Assembly: GCA_013152355.1 (NCBI GenBank)
Contig: JAADGO010000069.1
Coordinates: 1 to 32,932, forward strand
Length of the DNA stretch: 32,932 bases
Source: Chlorobiota bacterium
GTDB taxonomy: Bacteria; Bacteroidota; Bacteroidia; Bacteroidales; Prolixibacteraceae
Direction: 5' to 3'
The notes under the pieces were generated by a model. That model ran no database searches, was not told the DNA's origin, and saw only the letters and a program-made list of their open reading frames with translations. Each line of letters begins with the position of its first letter. The stretch's first letter is position 1. The position numbers were made by a program, and so were the translations under genes. Positions 15,697-24,911 of the stretch are shown in pieces.

Positions 15697-16446
15697 ATGA
15701 TAAAATCAGGGTCCATAACAGAACAAATAGGCATAAAAATGATATTGTGTGCCTTTTTTATTTTTAGCTCTATCATAGTATGCCGTTCCCAGGATTCTTC
15801 GGGTTTTATCGAAAAACATCCTAATGTACATAAGGTTGTTGTCGACTCGGTTTTGCAAACAACTTCATATACTTACCTCCTCATTAAAGAAAATGACAGT
15901 TTGCAATGGATCGCCATCCCTAAGATAGAAGCGTCCATAGGTGATACTTATTATTTCCAGGGTGGGATGGAAATGACCAATTTTAGAAGTAAAGAGCTAA
16001 ACCGGGTTTTTAGTTCAGTGTTATTTTTAAATGGGGTAATTAGCTCCACAATACTTGAAGGAGGGAAAACAGTTTTAGAAGCCTCACCACAATATTCAAG
16101 GACAAAAACTGTAAAATTAGATTCGAAAATTGAACCGGCAAAGAATGGCATTACCATTGCAGAGTTATTCTCGAACAAAGAGAAATATGCTGATAAGACA
16201 GTGATAATCAGAGGGCAGGTAACAAAATACAATGCCGGTATAATGGATCGGAACTGGATTCACCTACAAGATGGCTCCTCCGGTTCAGAGGATCTTGATT
16301 TTACAGCAACATCACAAATGGAAACAAAAGAAGGCGATATTATAACAATTAAAGGGAAAATAATATTAAATAAAAATTTTGGCTCCGGTTATTTCTTCAG
16401 TGTTATAATGGAAGATGGCATTATTATTGAGAATAATGAGGACTGA
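15697..16446 (+). CDS. exported tandem OB-fold protein of unknown function
   Basis: A 249-residue protein. An N-terminal hydrophobic segment (MILCAFFIFSSIIVCRSQ) is a signal peptide or anchor; ATG 15739 would put it right at the N-terminus. Two beta-rich halves follow. The first (about 40-105) has SYTYLLIKENDSLQWIAIPK and IGDTYYFQGG. The second (about 150-245) has KTVIIRGQVTKYNAGIMDRNWIHLQDGSSG and EGDIITIKGKI. Both resemble OB-fold repeats of NrfJ-like or nucleotide-binding-like exported proteins seen beside multiheme cytochromes. Nothing indicates catalysis. It sits between two cytochrome genes, so a role in cytochrome maturation or as an envelope partner is possible. Confidence 0.65.
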   Translation: MIKSGSITEQIGIKMILCAFFIFSSIIVCRSQDSSGFIEKHPNVHKVVVDSVLQTTSYTYLLIKENDSLQWIAIPKIEASIGDTYYFQGGMEMTNFRSKELNRVFSSVLFLNGVISSTILEGGKTVLEASPQYSRTKTVKLDSKIEPAKNGITIAELFSNKEKYADKTVIIRGQVTKYNAGIMDRNWIHLQDGSSGSEDLDFTATSQMETKEGDIITIKGKIILNKNFGSGYFFSVIMEDGIIIENNED

Positions 16447-16462
16447 TGAATTAAATAGGATT

Positions 16463-16489
16463 GGCAAATTGGCATTTTAGCCATTTTTT
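16463..16489 (+). terminator. weak terminator after the OB-fold gene
   Basis: TGGC-ATTTTA-GCCA followed by seven T. The stem is only 4 bp, so this is a weak candidate, but it is 30-40 bp after the stop codon in the 133-bp gap. Confidence 0.35.
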
Positions 16490-16579
16490 TATGATATTAC
16501 TTTTTCACACAAAATCAATAATCTTATATTTGGCTGCCTCTCCTTTATTTTAATTTTTTGATTATAATAATAGGCTTTT

Positions 16580-17245
16580 ATGAGGATATTCAAAAGATTT
16601 TTTATCTGTTCCCTGTTTGCTTTCTCCCCTACAATTTTGTTTAGCCAGGGATTATCGAATAGCCACCATGATTTTTCAGGAGCATCGTGGAGTGGGAACG
16701 AAGCATGCAGGCCATGCCATACACCTCACAATGCCAATATGGAAGTACCCGGCTCCCCACTATGGAACCATCAGCTTACAAATGCTTCTTTCCAGGTTTA
16801 TGCAAGTTCAACACTGAATAGTTCTCCGGGGCAACCTACAGGCAACTCAAAGCTTTGCCTCTCTTGCCATGACGGAACCGTTTCAGTTGAAAACTATAAT
16901 GGTAATACAAACGGTACATATTATACTACCTTCGGGAACCTGACGACAGATTTGAGGCATAACCATCCAATCTCTTTTGCCTATAACTCGGCCCTTGCTT
17001 CAATCGACAATGGGTTGCATGACCCAAGTTCAACGCCATCAGGCTTAGGGAGTACTATAGAAGAAGACCTGTTGCAAGAAGGGAGAGTGGAATGCACTTC
17101 ATGCCATGATGTCCATATCGGCAGGAATACGCAGGGGTGCATTGGGTGCCATAATATCCATAGTGGGAATATGACCACCACTACCCTGTCGTTATGGAAG
17201 TCAAATGAAGACAGTGCATTATGTTTAACATGCCACAATAAATAG
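16580..17245 (+). CDS. pentaheme cytochrome c, exported
   Basis: A 221-residue soluble exported protein with a signal peptide (cleaved near ILFSQ) and five CXXCH motifs: CRPCH, CLSCH, CTSCH, CIGCH and CLTCH. The N-terminal SNSHHDFSGASWSGNEACRPCHTPH pattern is typical of multiheme carriers of the doubled-CXXCH type in metal- and sulfur-cycling bacteria. It has no membrane anchor or catalytic CXXCK motif. It is probably a periplasmic or surface electron carrier at the downstream end of the locus. A hairpin terminator follows. Confidence 0.86.
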   Translation: MRIFKRFFICSLFAFSPTILFSQGLSNSHHDFSGASWSGNEACRPCHTPHNANMEVPGSPLWNHQLTNASFQVYASSTLNSSPGQPTGNSKLCLSCHDGTVSVENYNGNTNGTYYTTFGNLTTDLRHNHPISFAYNSALASIDNGLHDPSSTPSGLGSTIEEDLLQEGRVECTSCHDVHIGRNTQGCIGCHNIHSGNMTTTTLSLWKSNEDSALCLTCHNK

Positions 17246-17257
17246 TCTCTGATTTAT

Positions 17258-17297
17258 CCCTGCCTGGAAGCGGCAAGCAGGGTTGCCCGTTTCTTTT
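17258..17297 (+). terminator. hairpin terminator after the pentaheme gene
   Basis: Two overlapping stems are possible: CCCTGC (17258-17263) with GCAGGG (17277-17282), or GGCAA with TTGCC just downstream, the latter followed by CGTTTCTTTT. Either would end the cytochrome transcript. The rest of the 275-bp gap holds only a promoter candidate. Confidence 0.5.
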
Positions 17298-17387
17298 CAT
17301 CAAAGTGTGAATCCCTGGTTTATGATGCAAGTATTATAACTATTTGGTTCAGAACAACCAGGCCAGGAGTTCCGGGATTATGTAAAA

Positions 17388-17417
17388 TTGTTTCCTGTGA
17401 TTTTTTTCTTAAATTCG
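17388..17417 (+). promoter_or_regulatory. putative promoter of the heme-sensor kinase
   Basis: TTG at 17388-17390, 19-bp spacer, TAAATTCG at 17410-17417 (one mismatch to TAnnTTTG). It would give a leader of roughly 95 bases before the ATG at 17521. Confidence 0.35.
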
Positions 17418-17520
17418 TGATACCGAATAGTTTAAATTAAAAGGCCTTAAATATACTATCACCCTGAATAAATTACCTCTTAATTATAGTGAGGCCCAGC
17501 TCAACACGTAACAATCGCAG

Positions 17521-19473
17521 ATGAAGGCTATACGAACAAAATATTATTATGCATTACTCCTGAGTTGGACAATATTAATTGGTTTGCTAATCTGTTTAGA
17601 AATATTTAGAATTAAAGAAGAAGCTGATAATCTTGCAAAAACGGAAGCACGTGCAAACTTCAACAAAGGCCTGGCAATACGCTCCTGGGCATCTTCGCAT
17701 GGGGGAGAGTACACCCCGGTTTATAATATAATACGGCCCGGCCCGGCTCTTTCACATATTCAGGAAAACGATATTGAACCACCGGCAGGAAAGGATTTAA
17801 TTTTGAAGGGCACTGCATATATAACGAGTCAACCAGACGAATATTATATTGAATATTATGGAGTTGTAGGGCACTTAACAAGTAAAGAATTATTGAGTCC
17901 CGAAAAGAAACCTGACGAGTGGGAACTTAATGCGTTAAACCAATTTGAGGCAGGCATAAAAGAGGTAAGCGGATACTCCGATATCAACGGTGAATCGTAT
18001 TTACGGCTTATGCAACCGTTGATTATAAAACAATCGTGCCTGAGATGCCATGGCCACCAGGATTATAAAGTCGGCGATATTCGTGGAGGTATAGGCATCT
18101 CAATACCTATGAACCCAATATTGAAACGTGCTTCTCATCAAAAAAAGCGGAATATTTTTGCATTATCACTATTATGGGTTATCGGATTTATAGCCCTGTT
18201 CCTGGGCTATCGAAAGTTCGACAATAGTTTACGCAAACAGGAACAGGCAGAAAAAGACCTGGAAGCACAAAATAAAGAATATGCATTGCTCAATGAGGAG
18301 TATAAAACACAAAATGAAGAGTTGATAAAAGCCAAAGAAAAAGTTGAAGAAAGCGACCGCCTCAAAACCGAATTTATCAATAATATGTCGCATGAAATCC
18401 GGACACCAATGAACGGTATACTCGGGTTCTCAAACCTCTTAGGCAAATCAGGACTGACAAGTGAAGAACAAAAACTTTACATCAGTATAATTCAGAACAG
18501 CGGCAATCAATTATTACGAATTATTGACGATATCCTCGAAATCTCCAGACTTGGGACAAAGCATGTAAAAGTATTGGAGAATAAAGTTTGCCTGAACGAC
18601 CTATTATTAGAATTATTCTCAATCTTTGATATAAAAGCAAAAGAAAATAAAATACCACTATCTCTGAAGAAAGGGCTTTCAGATATAGATAGTGTAATAT
18701 TTACCGACAAAACAAAACTCAATAAAATATTGAGCAATCTGTTAGAAAACGCTTTGAAATTTACAAACGAAGGATTTATTGAATTTGGGTATACAGTTGT
18801 AAACAATGAAATAGAGATATATGTAAAAGACACGGGGATCGGAATAAAGGCAGATAAGCAGAAAATAATATTTGAGCGGTTTTTGCAGGAAGATGAAAAC
18901 ACTTCCCCAAGTTACGGAGGACTCGGACTTGGCTTATCAATTACCAAAGAAAATACAGAATTACTCGGCGGGAGAATATATGTGGAATCCGAAAAAGGAA
19001 AAGGCTCAACCTTTTTTGTCAGGATTCCGTATAAACCGGCATATCCAAATACTGACGCTACGAGCCAGCCGCCATTCGACAATCAAAAGCCAGATGTTGA
19101 AAAATATACGATATTAATTGTAGAAGACGAAGAGGCAAACTATTTATACCTGAAAATATTATTAGAAGGGTTGGATCTGAACATAGCAATATTACATGCA
19201 AAGAACGGTAAAGAAGCAGTTGAAATGTGCAAGGCTAATCCCAAAATAGATTTTGTTTTAATGGATTTAAAGATGCCGGTTATGAACGGGTATGAGGCCA
19301 CAAAGCAGATAAAAAAATTTCGCCCTGGGTTGCCGGTAGTTGCACAAACAGCATACTCAACAACGGAAGACAAGAATAAAGCAATTTCAGCAGGGTGCGA
19401 TGATTTTATTCCAAAACCCATAAGTAAAGAGGTACTCATATCAATGATAAATAAGTACCTGATAACAAAGTAA
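17521..19473 (+). CDS. hybrid histidine kinase with heme c-binding Tll0287-like (DUF3365) sensor
   Basis: A 650-residue hybrid kinase. Helix 1 (about 8-28) and helix 2 (about 212-232) bracket an extracytoplasmic DUF3365/Tll0287-like domain with one heme c motif, SCLRCHG (C173, C176, H177), followed by GDIRGGIGISIPM. A coiled coil (about 235-280) leads into HisKA with H291 in HEIRTPMNG. The HATPase domain carries DTGIGI and GGLGLGLSI. A C-terminal receiver has phospho-acceptor D582 in LMDLKMPVMNG and a conserved Lys in IPKPIS. It follows the cytochrome genes, so it may sense envelope redox state. No DNA-binding partner or Hpt protein is encoded nearby, so the output is unknown. Confidence 0.92.
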   Translation: MKAIRTKYYYALLLSWTILIGLLICLEIFRIKEEADNLAKTEARANFNKGLAIRSWASSHGGEYTPVYNIIRPGPALSHIQENDIEPPAGKDLILKGTAYITSQPDEYYIEYYGVVGHLTSKELLSPEKKPDEWELNALNQFEAGIKEVSGYSDINGESYLRLMQPLIIKQSCLRCHGHQDYKVGDIRGGIGISIPMNPILKRASHQKKRNIFALSLLWVIGFIALFLGYRKFDNSLRKQEQAEKDLEAQNKEYALLNEEYKTQNEELIKAKEKVEESDRLKTEFINNMSHEIRTPMNGILGFSNLLGKSGLTSEEQKLYISIIQNSGNQLLRIIDDILEISRLGTKHVKVLENKVCLNDLLLELFSIFDIKAKENKIPLSLKKGLSDIDSVIFTDKTKLNKILSNLLENALKFTNEGFIEFGYTVVNNEIEIYVKDTGIGIKADKQKIIFERFLQEDENTSPSYGGLGLGLSITKENTELLGGRIYVESEKGKGSTFFVRIPYKPAYPNTDATSQPPFDNQKPDVEKYTILIVEDEEANYLYLKILLEGLDLNIAILHAKNGKEAVEMCKANPKIDFVLMDLKMPVMNGYEATKQIKKFRPGLPVVAQTAYSTTEDKNKAISAGCDDFIPKPISKEVLISMINKYLITK

Positions 19474-19586
19474 ACAACTTCATTGAGTCCCGTTTCTGCA
19501 TAGCACCTTAATAGGTTCTCTCTTTTGTTGTTTCCTTTTGTGAGATTTTTTTGTAATATTATAGCCAAAGATTATAGGAGGAATAA

Positions 19587-20615
19587 ATGACAAATCAAAT
19601 CAGCAAGCCTAGGACTTTAACCCTTTTTATAGTAATCAGCCTGTATGTATTTTATACCCCATTGCTGTTAGCACAAAAAAACGAAATAAGAAATAATCAT
19701 TTAAAAATAAAAGTTGCTGCTGCTCAGATATTAACAGATTATGACATTGAAAATAATGAGAAGAAAATTTCTAATGCAATTAAAGAAGCCCATGATGCCG
19801 GTTGTGAAATTATTATTTTTCATGAAGGATGTTTAACCGGGTATCCTGATGAAAACGAAATAAAGAACATTGATTTCTCAAAAGTCCGTGCGGCAGAAAG
19901 AAGGATATGCAGTTTAAGCAAAAAATATAAGATAGCAATATTATTAGGGAGTACCTCTGAAGAAGATGGCAGGTATTATAATTATGTGCTGATAGCAAAT
20001 GAAGACGGTAATGTACTTGGACTATACAATAAAACGTGGCGGGCAGGCGAACGTTATTATGAAGCAGGAGAAGGCCCTGTTATTTTTACTGTTGCAGGAG
20101 TTGACGCAACGGTAATTATTTGCCATGACTTACGCTATCCCGAACTTGCAAGGCTTGGCGTTGCAGCCGGAGCAAAAATTATATTTATCTCAAATAATGA
20201 GAGTGGTGTCACTCATGAGAATAAATTATTGGGCTACCGCTCAATGCAAATTGCACGTGCAACAGAAAATATGGTATATGCAGTGATGAGTAATTCGCCT
20301 GCCGACCCAAAAGATGTAACTCGTAGAAACTGTTCACACGGGAATTCTAAAATTGTTGACCCTTTAGGGAATATTATTGATGAAGCGACCTCATTTGAAG
20401 AAAGGCTGGTTGTAGGTATTATTGACCTGGATAAAGCTAATCGGACAACAGTATTGCGTACAATGGGAGAAGATGAAGGCTCAAAGAATTTTTATGGTGT
20501 AGAGTGTGAAAATATTACATATAAAAAGTGGGTTATGGACGGATTAAAGTTAGTTCATCGGTTAGATGGCAAGAATATCCCCAAATACCTGATGAATATA
20601 GAGGATTTAGATTAG
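19587..20615 (+). CDS. exported carbon-nitrogen hydrolase (nitrilase superfamily)
   Basis: A 342-residue nitrilase-superfamily enzyme with the catalytic triad visible: Glu in IIIFHEGCLTGYP, Lys in NKTWRAGE, Cys in VIICHDLRYPE. It would hydrolyse C-N bonds in an amide, nitrile or carbamoyl compound; the substrate cannot be inferred. Unusually for this mainly cytoplasmic superfamily, it has an N-terminal signal sequence (LFIVISLYVFYTPLLLAQ), so it is probably exported. A strong Shine-Dalgarno site (ATAGGAGGAATAA) precedes the ATG, rare in this window. The cupin-VOC gene follows after 39 bp. It lies next to the heme kinase, but no functional link is evident. Confidence 0.87.
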   Translation: MTNQISKPRTLTLFIVISLYVFYTPLLLAQKNEIRNNHLKIKVAAAQILTDYDIENNEKKISNAIKEAHDAGCEIIIFHEGCLTGYPDENEIKNIDFSKVRAAERRICSLSKKYKIAILLGSTSEEDGRYYNYVLIANEDGNVLGLYNKTWRAGERYYEAGEGPVIFTVAGVDATVIICHDLRYPELARLGVAAGAKIIFISNNESGVTHENKLLGYRSMQIARATENMVYAVMSNSPADPKDVTRRNCSHGNSKIVDPLGNIIDEATSFEERLVVGIIDLDKANRTTVLRTMGEDEGSKNFYGVECENITYKKWVMDGLKLVHRLDGKNIPKYLMNIEDLD

Positions 20616-21383
<768 letters not shown>

Positions 21384-21442
21384 ATAAAATTGCCTAACAA
21401 TTGCTTTTATACTTTAAGCCCCGATAAATCTAATTTGCTATA

Positions 21443-22693
21443 CTATTTCAATACTATCCGGGCTGTCCTTCGGGTTGTTTGCTCAATATACACCCTCCGC
21501 CCTTTGGTGTAGCCTGCAATTACTTCATCGGTATAATACCTTATAGTAACCATCTCAAGGCCCGAATTGTATTTTACTTCATAGGTTTTCGCCAGCTCCT
21601 TGATAATATTCTCAATGCCGTTCTCGGGCATGTCAACAACCAGGTTTAAGTCGATGGCCGACAACTGGAAAAGGTTCACCCTTACATGTATCCCGGTAAA
21701 ATGTTTTAGTACTTTGGCTGCATGGCCAATACCAACAAATGAAAAATCGACAGGCGACAATGTGATAAGCACCTGGTTCTGTTTGATAATATACACCGGC
21801 ATCAATTCCAGTATATAATCAACATTATGGATAACCGTCCCCTCCGAGCCAGGATCAAGGAAAGACCTGACATACAAGGGTATATTTTTATTCTGAAGCG
21901 GCTTGATGGTTTTCGGGTGGATAATTTTAGCCCCGGAATGCGACATTTCAATCGCTTCGCGGTACGAAAGTTCATTGAGCATCTGAGTAGCCGGGAGTAA
22001 TTTCGGGTCGGCATTTAATACCCCGGGTACATCTTTCCAGATAGCCAAATATTCTGCATCCAGTACATTCGCGATAATGGCTCCCGTAAAATCAGAACCT
22101 TCGCGCCCAAGAGATGTGCTACTATTCTCAATAGTTGAACCAATAAACCCCTGGGTAAGGTAAAGGTTTGTATCCACAAAATTAAATGATTCGGAAACCA
22201 ACAGGTTAGTGTCATCCCAGTTTACTTTAGCTTCCCTGTATGTATCATCGGTTTTCAAACAGGTTCGAATATCAACCCAATTATTGGCAATGCCGGTTTC
22301 ATTAAGGTAACAACTTATAATGGTAGTCGAAAGCAACTCGCCATAGCATATAAGCTGGTCGTACTCATAATCATAATGGCGGGAAGGAGGTTCTTGTAAA
22401 TGTGCTTCCAGTTCCCTAAACAGGCTGTTTATCTTTCCGGGTACTCTTTCTTCACTGCCAAATAATTCAATACAAATATTCAAATGGAAAGACTTAGCTT
22501 GTTTAAATATTTGCCATTTCCCTTCTTCATTCCTGAAATAATGCCTCACCAATTCTTCAAAGAGGTTGGTCATTTCCCCCATTGCAGAAACAACCACAAC
22601 CAGATTCCCATCGCAGGCACGTATTATTTCCCCGATATTCTTTACCGAATCAGCATCTTTCACCGATGCCCCGCCAAATTTAAAAACCTTCAT
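21443..22693 (-). CDS. lysC: aspartate kinase
   Basis: A monofunctional aspartate kinase of 416 residues. It phosphorylates L-aspartate, the first step toward lysine/diaminopimelate, threonine and methionine. The N-terminal MKVFKFGGASVKDADS is the kinase signature. GREGSDFTGAIIANVLDA matches the conserved substrate/ATP region, and HSGAKIIHPKTIKPL is also characteristic. About 120 C-terminal residues form ACT-type regulatory domains, beginning after SEGTVIHN. There is no fused homoserine dehydrogenase. It is convergent with the cupin-VOC gene and stands alone, with only a 138-bp divergent gap to the aldo/keto reductase gene. lysC is used generically. Confidence 0.9.
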   Translation of the reverse strand: MKVFKFGGASVKDADSVKNIGEIIRACDGNLVVVVSAMGEMTNLFEELVRHYFRNEEGKWQIFKQAKSFHLNICIELFGSEERVPGKINSLFRELEAHLQEPPSRHYDYEYDQLICYGELLSTTIISCYLNETGIANNWVDIRTCLKTDDTYREAKVNWDDTNLLVSESFNFVDTNLYLTQGFIGSTIENSSTSLGREGSDFTGAIIANVLDAEYLAIWKDVPGVLNADPKLLPATQMLNELSYREAIEMSHSGAKIIHPKTIKPLQNKNIPLYVRSFLDPGSEGTVIHNVDYILELMPVYIIKQNQVLITLSPVDFSFVGIGHAAKVLKHFTGIHVRVNLFQLSAIDLNLVVDMPENGIENIIKELAKTYEVKYNSGLEMVTIRYYTDEVIAGYTKGRRVYIEQTTRRTARIVLK

Positions 22694-22831
22694 ATTTATT
22701 TAATTATACGGTGGTAAAACTAACAAAAAGGCACATTGGGTACTTGAAAAAGTATTAAATTTCTAAAAGACTGGTTAAAAATTTTTAATTTTAGGAGGTA
22801 ATGAATTATGAGTCCATAAAACAGGGAACCT

Positions 22832-23656
22832 ATGAATTTATCTTCGAAAGTAACTTTAAACAATGGCATTGAAATGCCCTGGGTTGGGCTGGGAGTATTC
22901 CAGTCGGAAGATGGCGGTGAGGTAATAAACGCTGTCAGGTATGCCATCGGCTGCGGTTACCGTAGCATCGACACTGCTGCCGTATACATGAATGAAAAGG
23001 GAGTTGGAATAGCTGTTAAGGAAAGCGGGGTGCCCCGCAACGAACTTTTTATTACCTCAAAGGTCTGGAATACCGACCAGGGTTATCATTCAACACTCCG
23101 TGCATTCGGCGAAAGTATTGAGAAACTTCAAATGGACTATTTAGACTTATACCTGATCCATTGGCCAAAAGGAAATCGCTCTATAGAAACCTGGAAAGCA
23201 ATGGAAGAGTTGTACAGCCAGGGGAAAATCAAAGCCATAGGGGTAAGTAATTTTATGGTTCATCATTTAAACGAATTCCTTCCCGAATGTAAAATTACCC
23301 CGGCAGTAAACCAGGTAGAGTTCCACCCTGAATTAGTCCAACCAGAGTTGTTAGAATTTTGTAAAGAGAATGCTATCCAGTTGGAAGCCTGGAGCCCTAT
23401 TATGAAAGGGAGGGTAAATGATATCCCTGTTTTGCAGGCCCTGGCAGCAAAATATGGGAAGACTCCTGCACAAATTACTCTTCGGTGGGACTTGCAAAAA
23501 GGAGTGGTTACTATTCCAAAGTCGGTTACACCCAAACGTATTCAATCGAATATACAGATTTTCGACTTCGAATTGAGTGATGAGGATATGGCAAAAATTG
23601 ACCGCCTGGACAAAAATAAACGTATTGGCCCCGACCCGGATAATATTGCATTTTAG
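22832..23656 (+). CDS. aldo/keto reductase
   Basis: A 274-residue NAD(P)H-dependent aldo/keto reductase of the DkgA-like group. The catalytic tetrad is visible: Asp in GYRSIDTAAVY, Tyr in AVYMNE, Lys in ITSKVWN, His in LIHWPKG. The C-terminal nucleotide site is IPKSVTPKRIQSN. Substrates are probably small aldehydes or ketones such as methylglyoxal or ketogluconates, not determinable here. Upstream, AGGAGGT precedes ATG 22801, which opens a 23-codon ORF overlapping this start in another frame, so the best-looking ribosome site is not the one for this gene. Cytoplasmic and single-gene. Confidence 0.9.
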   Translation: MNLSSKVTLNNGIEMPWVGLGVFQSEDGGEVINAVRYAIGCGYRSIDTAAVYMNEKGVGIAVKESGVPRNELFITSKVWNTDQGYHSTLRAFGESIEKLQMDYLDLYLIHWPKGNRSIETWKAMEELYSQGKIKAIGVSNFMVHHLNEFLPECKITPAVNQVEFHPELVQPELLEFCKENAIQLEAWSPIMKGRVNDIPVLQALAAKYGKTPAQITLRWDLQKGVVTIPKSVTPKRIQSNIQIFDFELSDEDMAKIDRLDKNKRIGPDPDNIAF

Positions 23657-23714
23657 AAGTGCCCTTAAATTCTTTTTACTTCTTATTTCATCACAGGCAT
23701 ATTCAACAAAAAGT

Positions 23715-23747
23715 ATGCAGATTTGAAGTTGTACTTCAAATTTGCAT
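23715..23747. promoter_or_regulatory. 33-bp palindrome upstream of the DUF4143 ATPase
   Basis: ATGCAGATTTGAAGT (23715-23729), loop TGT, and ACTTCAAATTTGCAT (23733-23747) pair as 15-bp arms with one mismatch. It ends 3 bp before the ATPase ATG, so in mRNA the hairpin would occlude the start, and in DNA it looks like a dimeric-protein operator. It lacks a T run and is not a terminator. Confidence 0.5.
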
Positions 23748-23750
23748 AAA

Positions 23751-24911
23751 ATGTATATCCAACGAGAACTTGAGGCAGAGATCCTGGCTGGAGCAAACAG
23801 TTTCCCGGTTGTAACATTAACCGGCCCACGGCAATCAGGCAAAACAACCTTGTTAAAACACCTGTTCCCTGATAAAAAATATATCTCTCTCGAGAATCCT
23901 CTCGACTATGAATATGCGTTGAACGATTCAAATGGGTTCCTGAATGATAACCTCGATGGGGTTATTCTCGATGAAGTCCAACGTGTCCCAGATTTGTTAT
24001 CCTACATTCAAGGGATTGTTGATGACCACAATAAACCCGGGCAGTTTATCTTATCCGGCAGCCAGCAATTTAATTTAATGAGCGGTATTACCCAGTCACT
24101 TGCCGGGCGCACCGCAATCTATACACTTTTCCCTTTTAATTTTAAAGAATTGAATACCAGAAATGAAAAAGAGGTTAATGAAATTTTGTATAAAGGATTT
24201 TACCCAAGAATCTGGGATGCCAATCTTTTACCTACAAAAGTGTATTTAGACTATTTCGAGACCTATATTCAAAGAGATTTAAGGCAATTGGTGAATATAA
24301 AAGATTTGAATCTTTTCAGGAGGTTTGTGAAATTATGCGCAGGAAGAGTAGGGCAGATATTTGTAGCGAGCCAACTCGCCAATGAAATTGGAGTTTCAGT
24401 TCATACCATAAATTCATGGTTGTCGATTTTAGAAACATCTTACATTATCTTTCAATTACCACCATACCACACCAACATAAAAAAAAGATTGACAAAATCC
24501 AGGAAGATTTATTTTTATGATGTTGGTTTGGCATGCGCAATTTTAGGGATTCAACAACCCGGGCATTTGGATGGCTACCCTTTGCGTGGTGCATTATTTG
24601 AAAATCTGGTTGTATCTGAAATAATTAAGTCAAGGAAGAATAAAGGGTTGACTGATAATTATTTCTTTTTCCGCGACAGCAATCAAAATGAAGTAGATTT
24701 AATTCTTGATAATATATTAAAGATTGATGCTATTGAAATAAAGTCATCAGAAACATTCAACAAAAATTTATTGAAGGGCTTAAACTTCATTCGGAAAATT
24801 TTACCTAAAAAAGTAAACAGGACTATCCTTTGTTATGCTGGTACGAATGAACATTCATACCTTGATCACGAGTTAATTAATTTTAAGAATATTTCTATGA
24901 AATTGGAATAA
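23751..24911 (+). CDS. ATP-binding protein with AAA and DUF4143 domains
   Basis: A 386-residue ATPase. The N-terminal AAA-type domain has Walker A GPRQSGKT (residues 25-32) and Walker B VILDEVQRVP, with a sensor-like FILSGSQQFN. The C-terminal DUF4143 part includes LYKGFYPRIWD, YIQRDLRQLVNIKD and a PD-(D/E)XK-like NEVDLIL...AIEIKSS segment. These genes are abundant and patchily distributed in Bacteroidota, often in recently acquired DNA; function is unknown, though a nuclease-like tail is suggestive. The track begins at TTG 23742; ATG 23751 gives the usual MYIQRELE start. A perfect-looking palindrome sits right before it. No partner gene is obvious. Confidence 0.88.
   Translation: MYIQRELEAEILAGANSFPVVTLTGPRQSGKTTLLKHLFPDKKYISLENPLDYEYALNDSNGFLNDNLDGVILDEVQRVPDLLSYIQGIVDDHNKPGQFILSGSQQFNLMSGITQSLAGRTAIYTLFPFNFKELNTRNEKEVNEILYKGFYPRIWDANLLPTKVYLDYFETYIQRDLRQLVNIKDLNLFRRFVKLCAGRVGQIFVASQLANEIGVSVHTINSWLSILETSYIIFQLPPYHTNIKKRLTKSRKIYFYDVGLACAILGIQQPGHLDGYPLRGALFENLVVSEIIKSRKNKGLTDNYFFFRDSNQNEVDLILDNILKIDAIEIKSSETFNKNLLKGLNFIRKILPKKVNRTILCYAGTNEHSYLDHELINFKNISMKLE

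Noticed and set aside
23351-23842. 163-aa minus-strand ORF over the aldo/keto reductase end
   Set aside because: It is antisense to a strong gene and spans the palindrome and the ATPase start; no family features.
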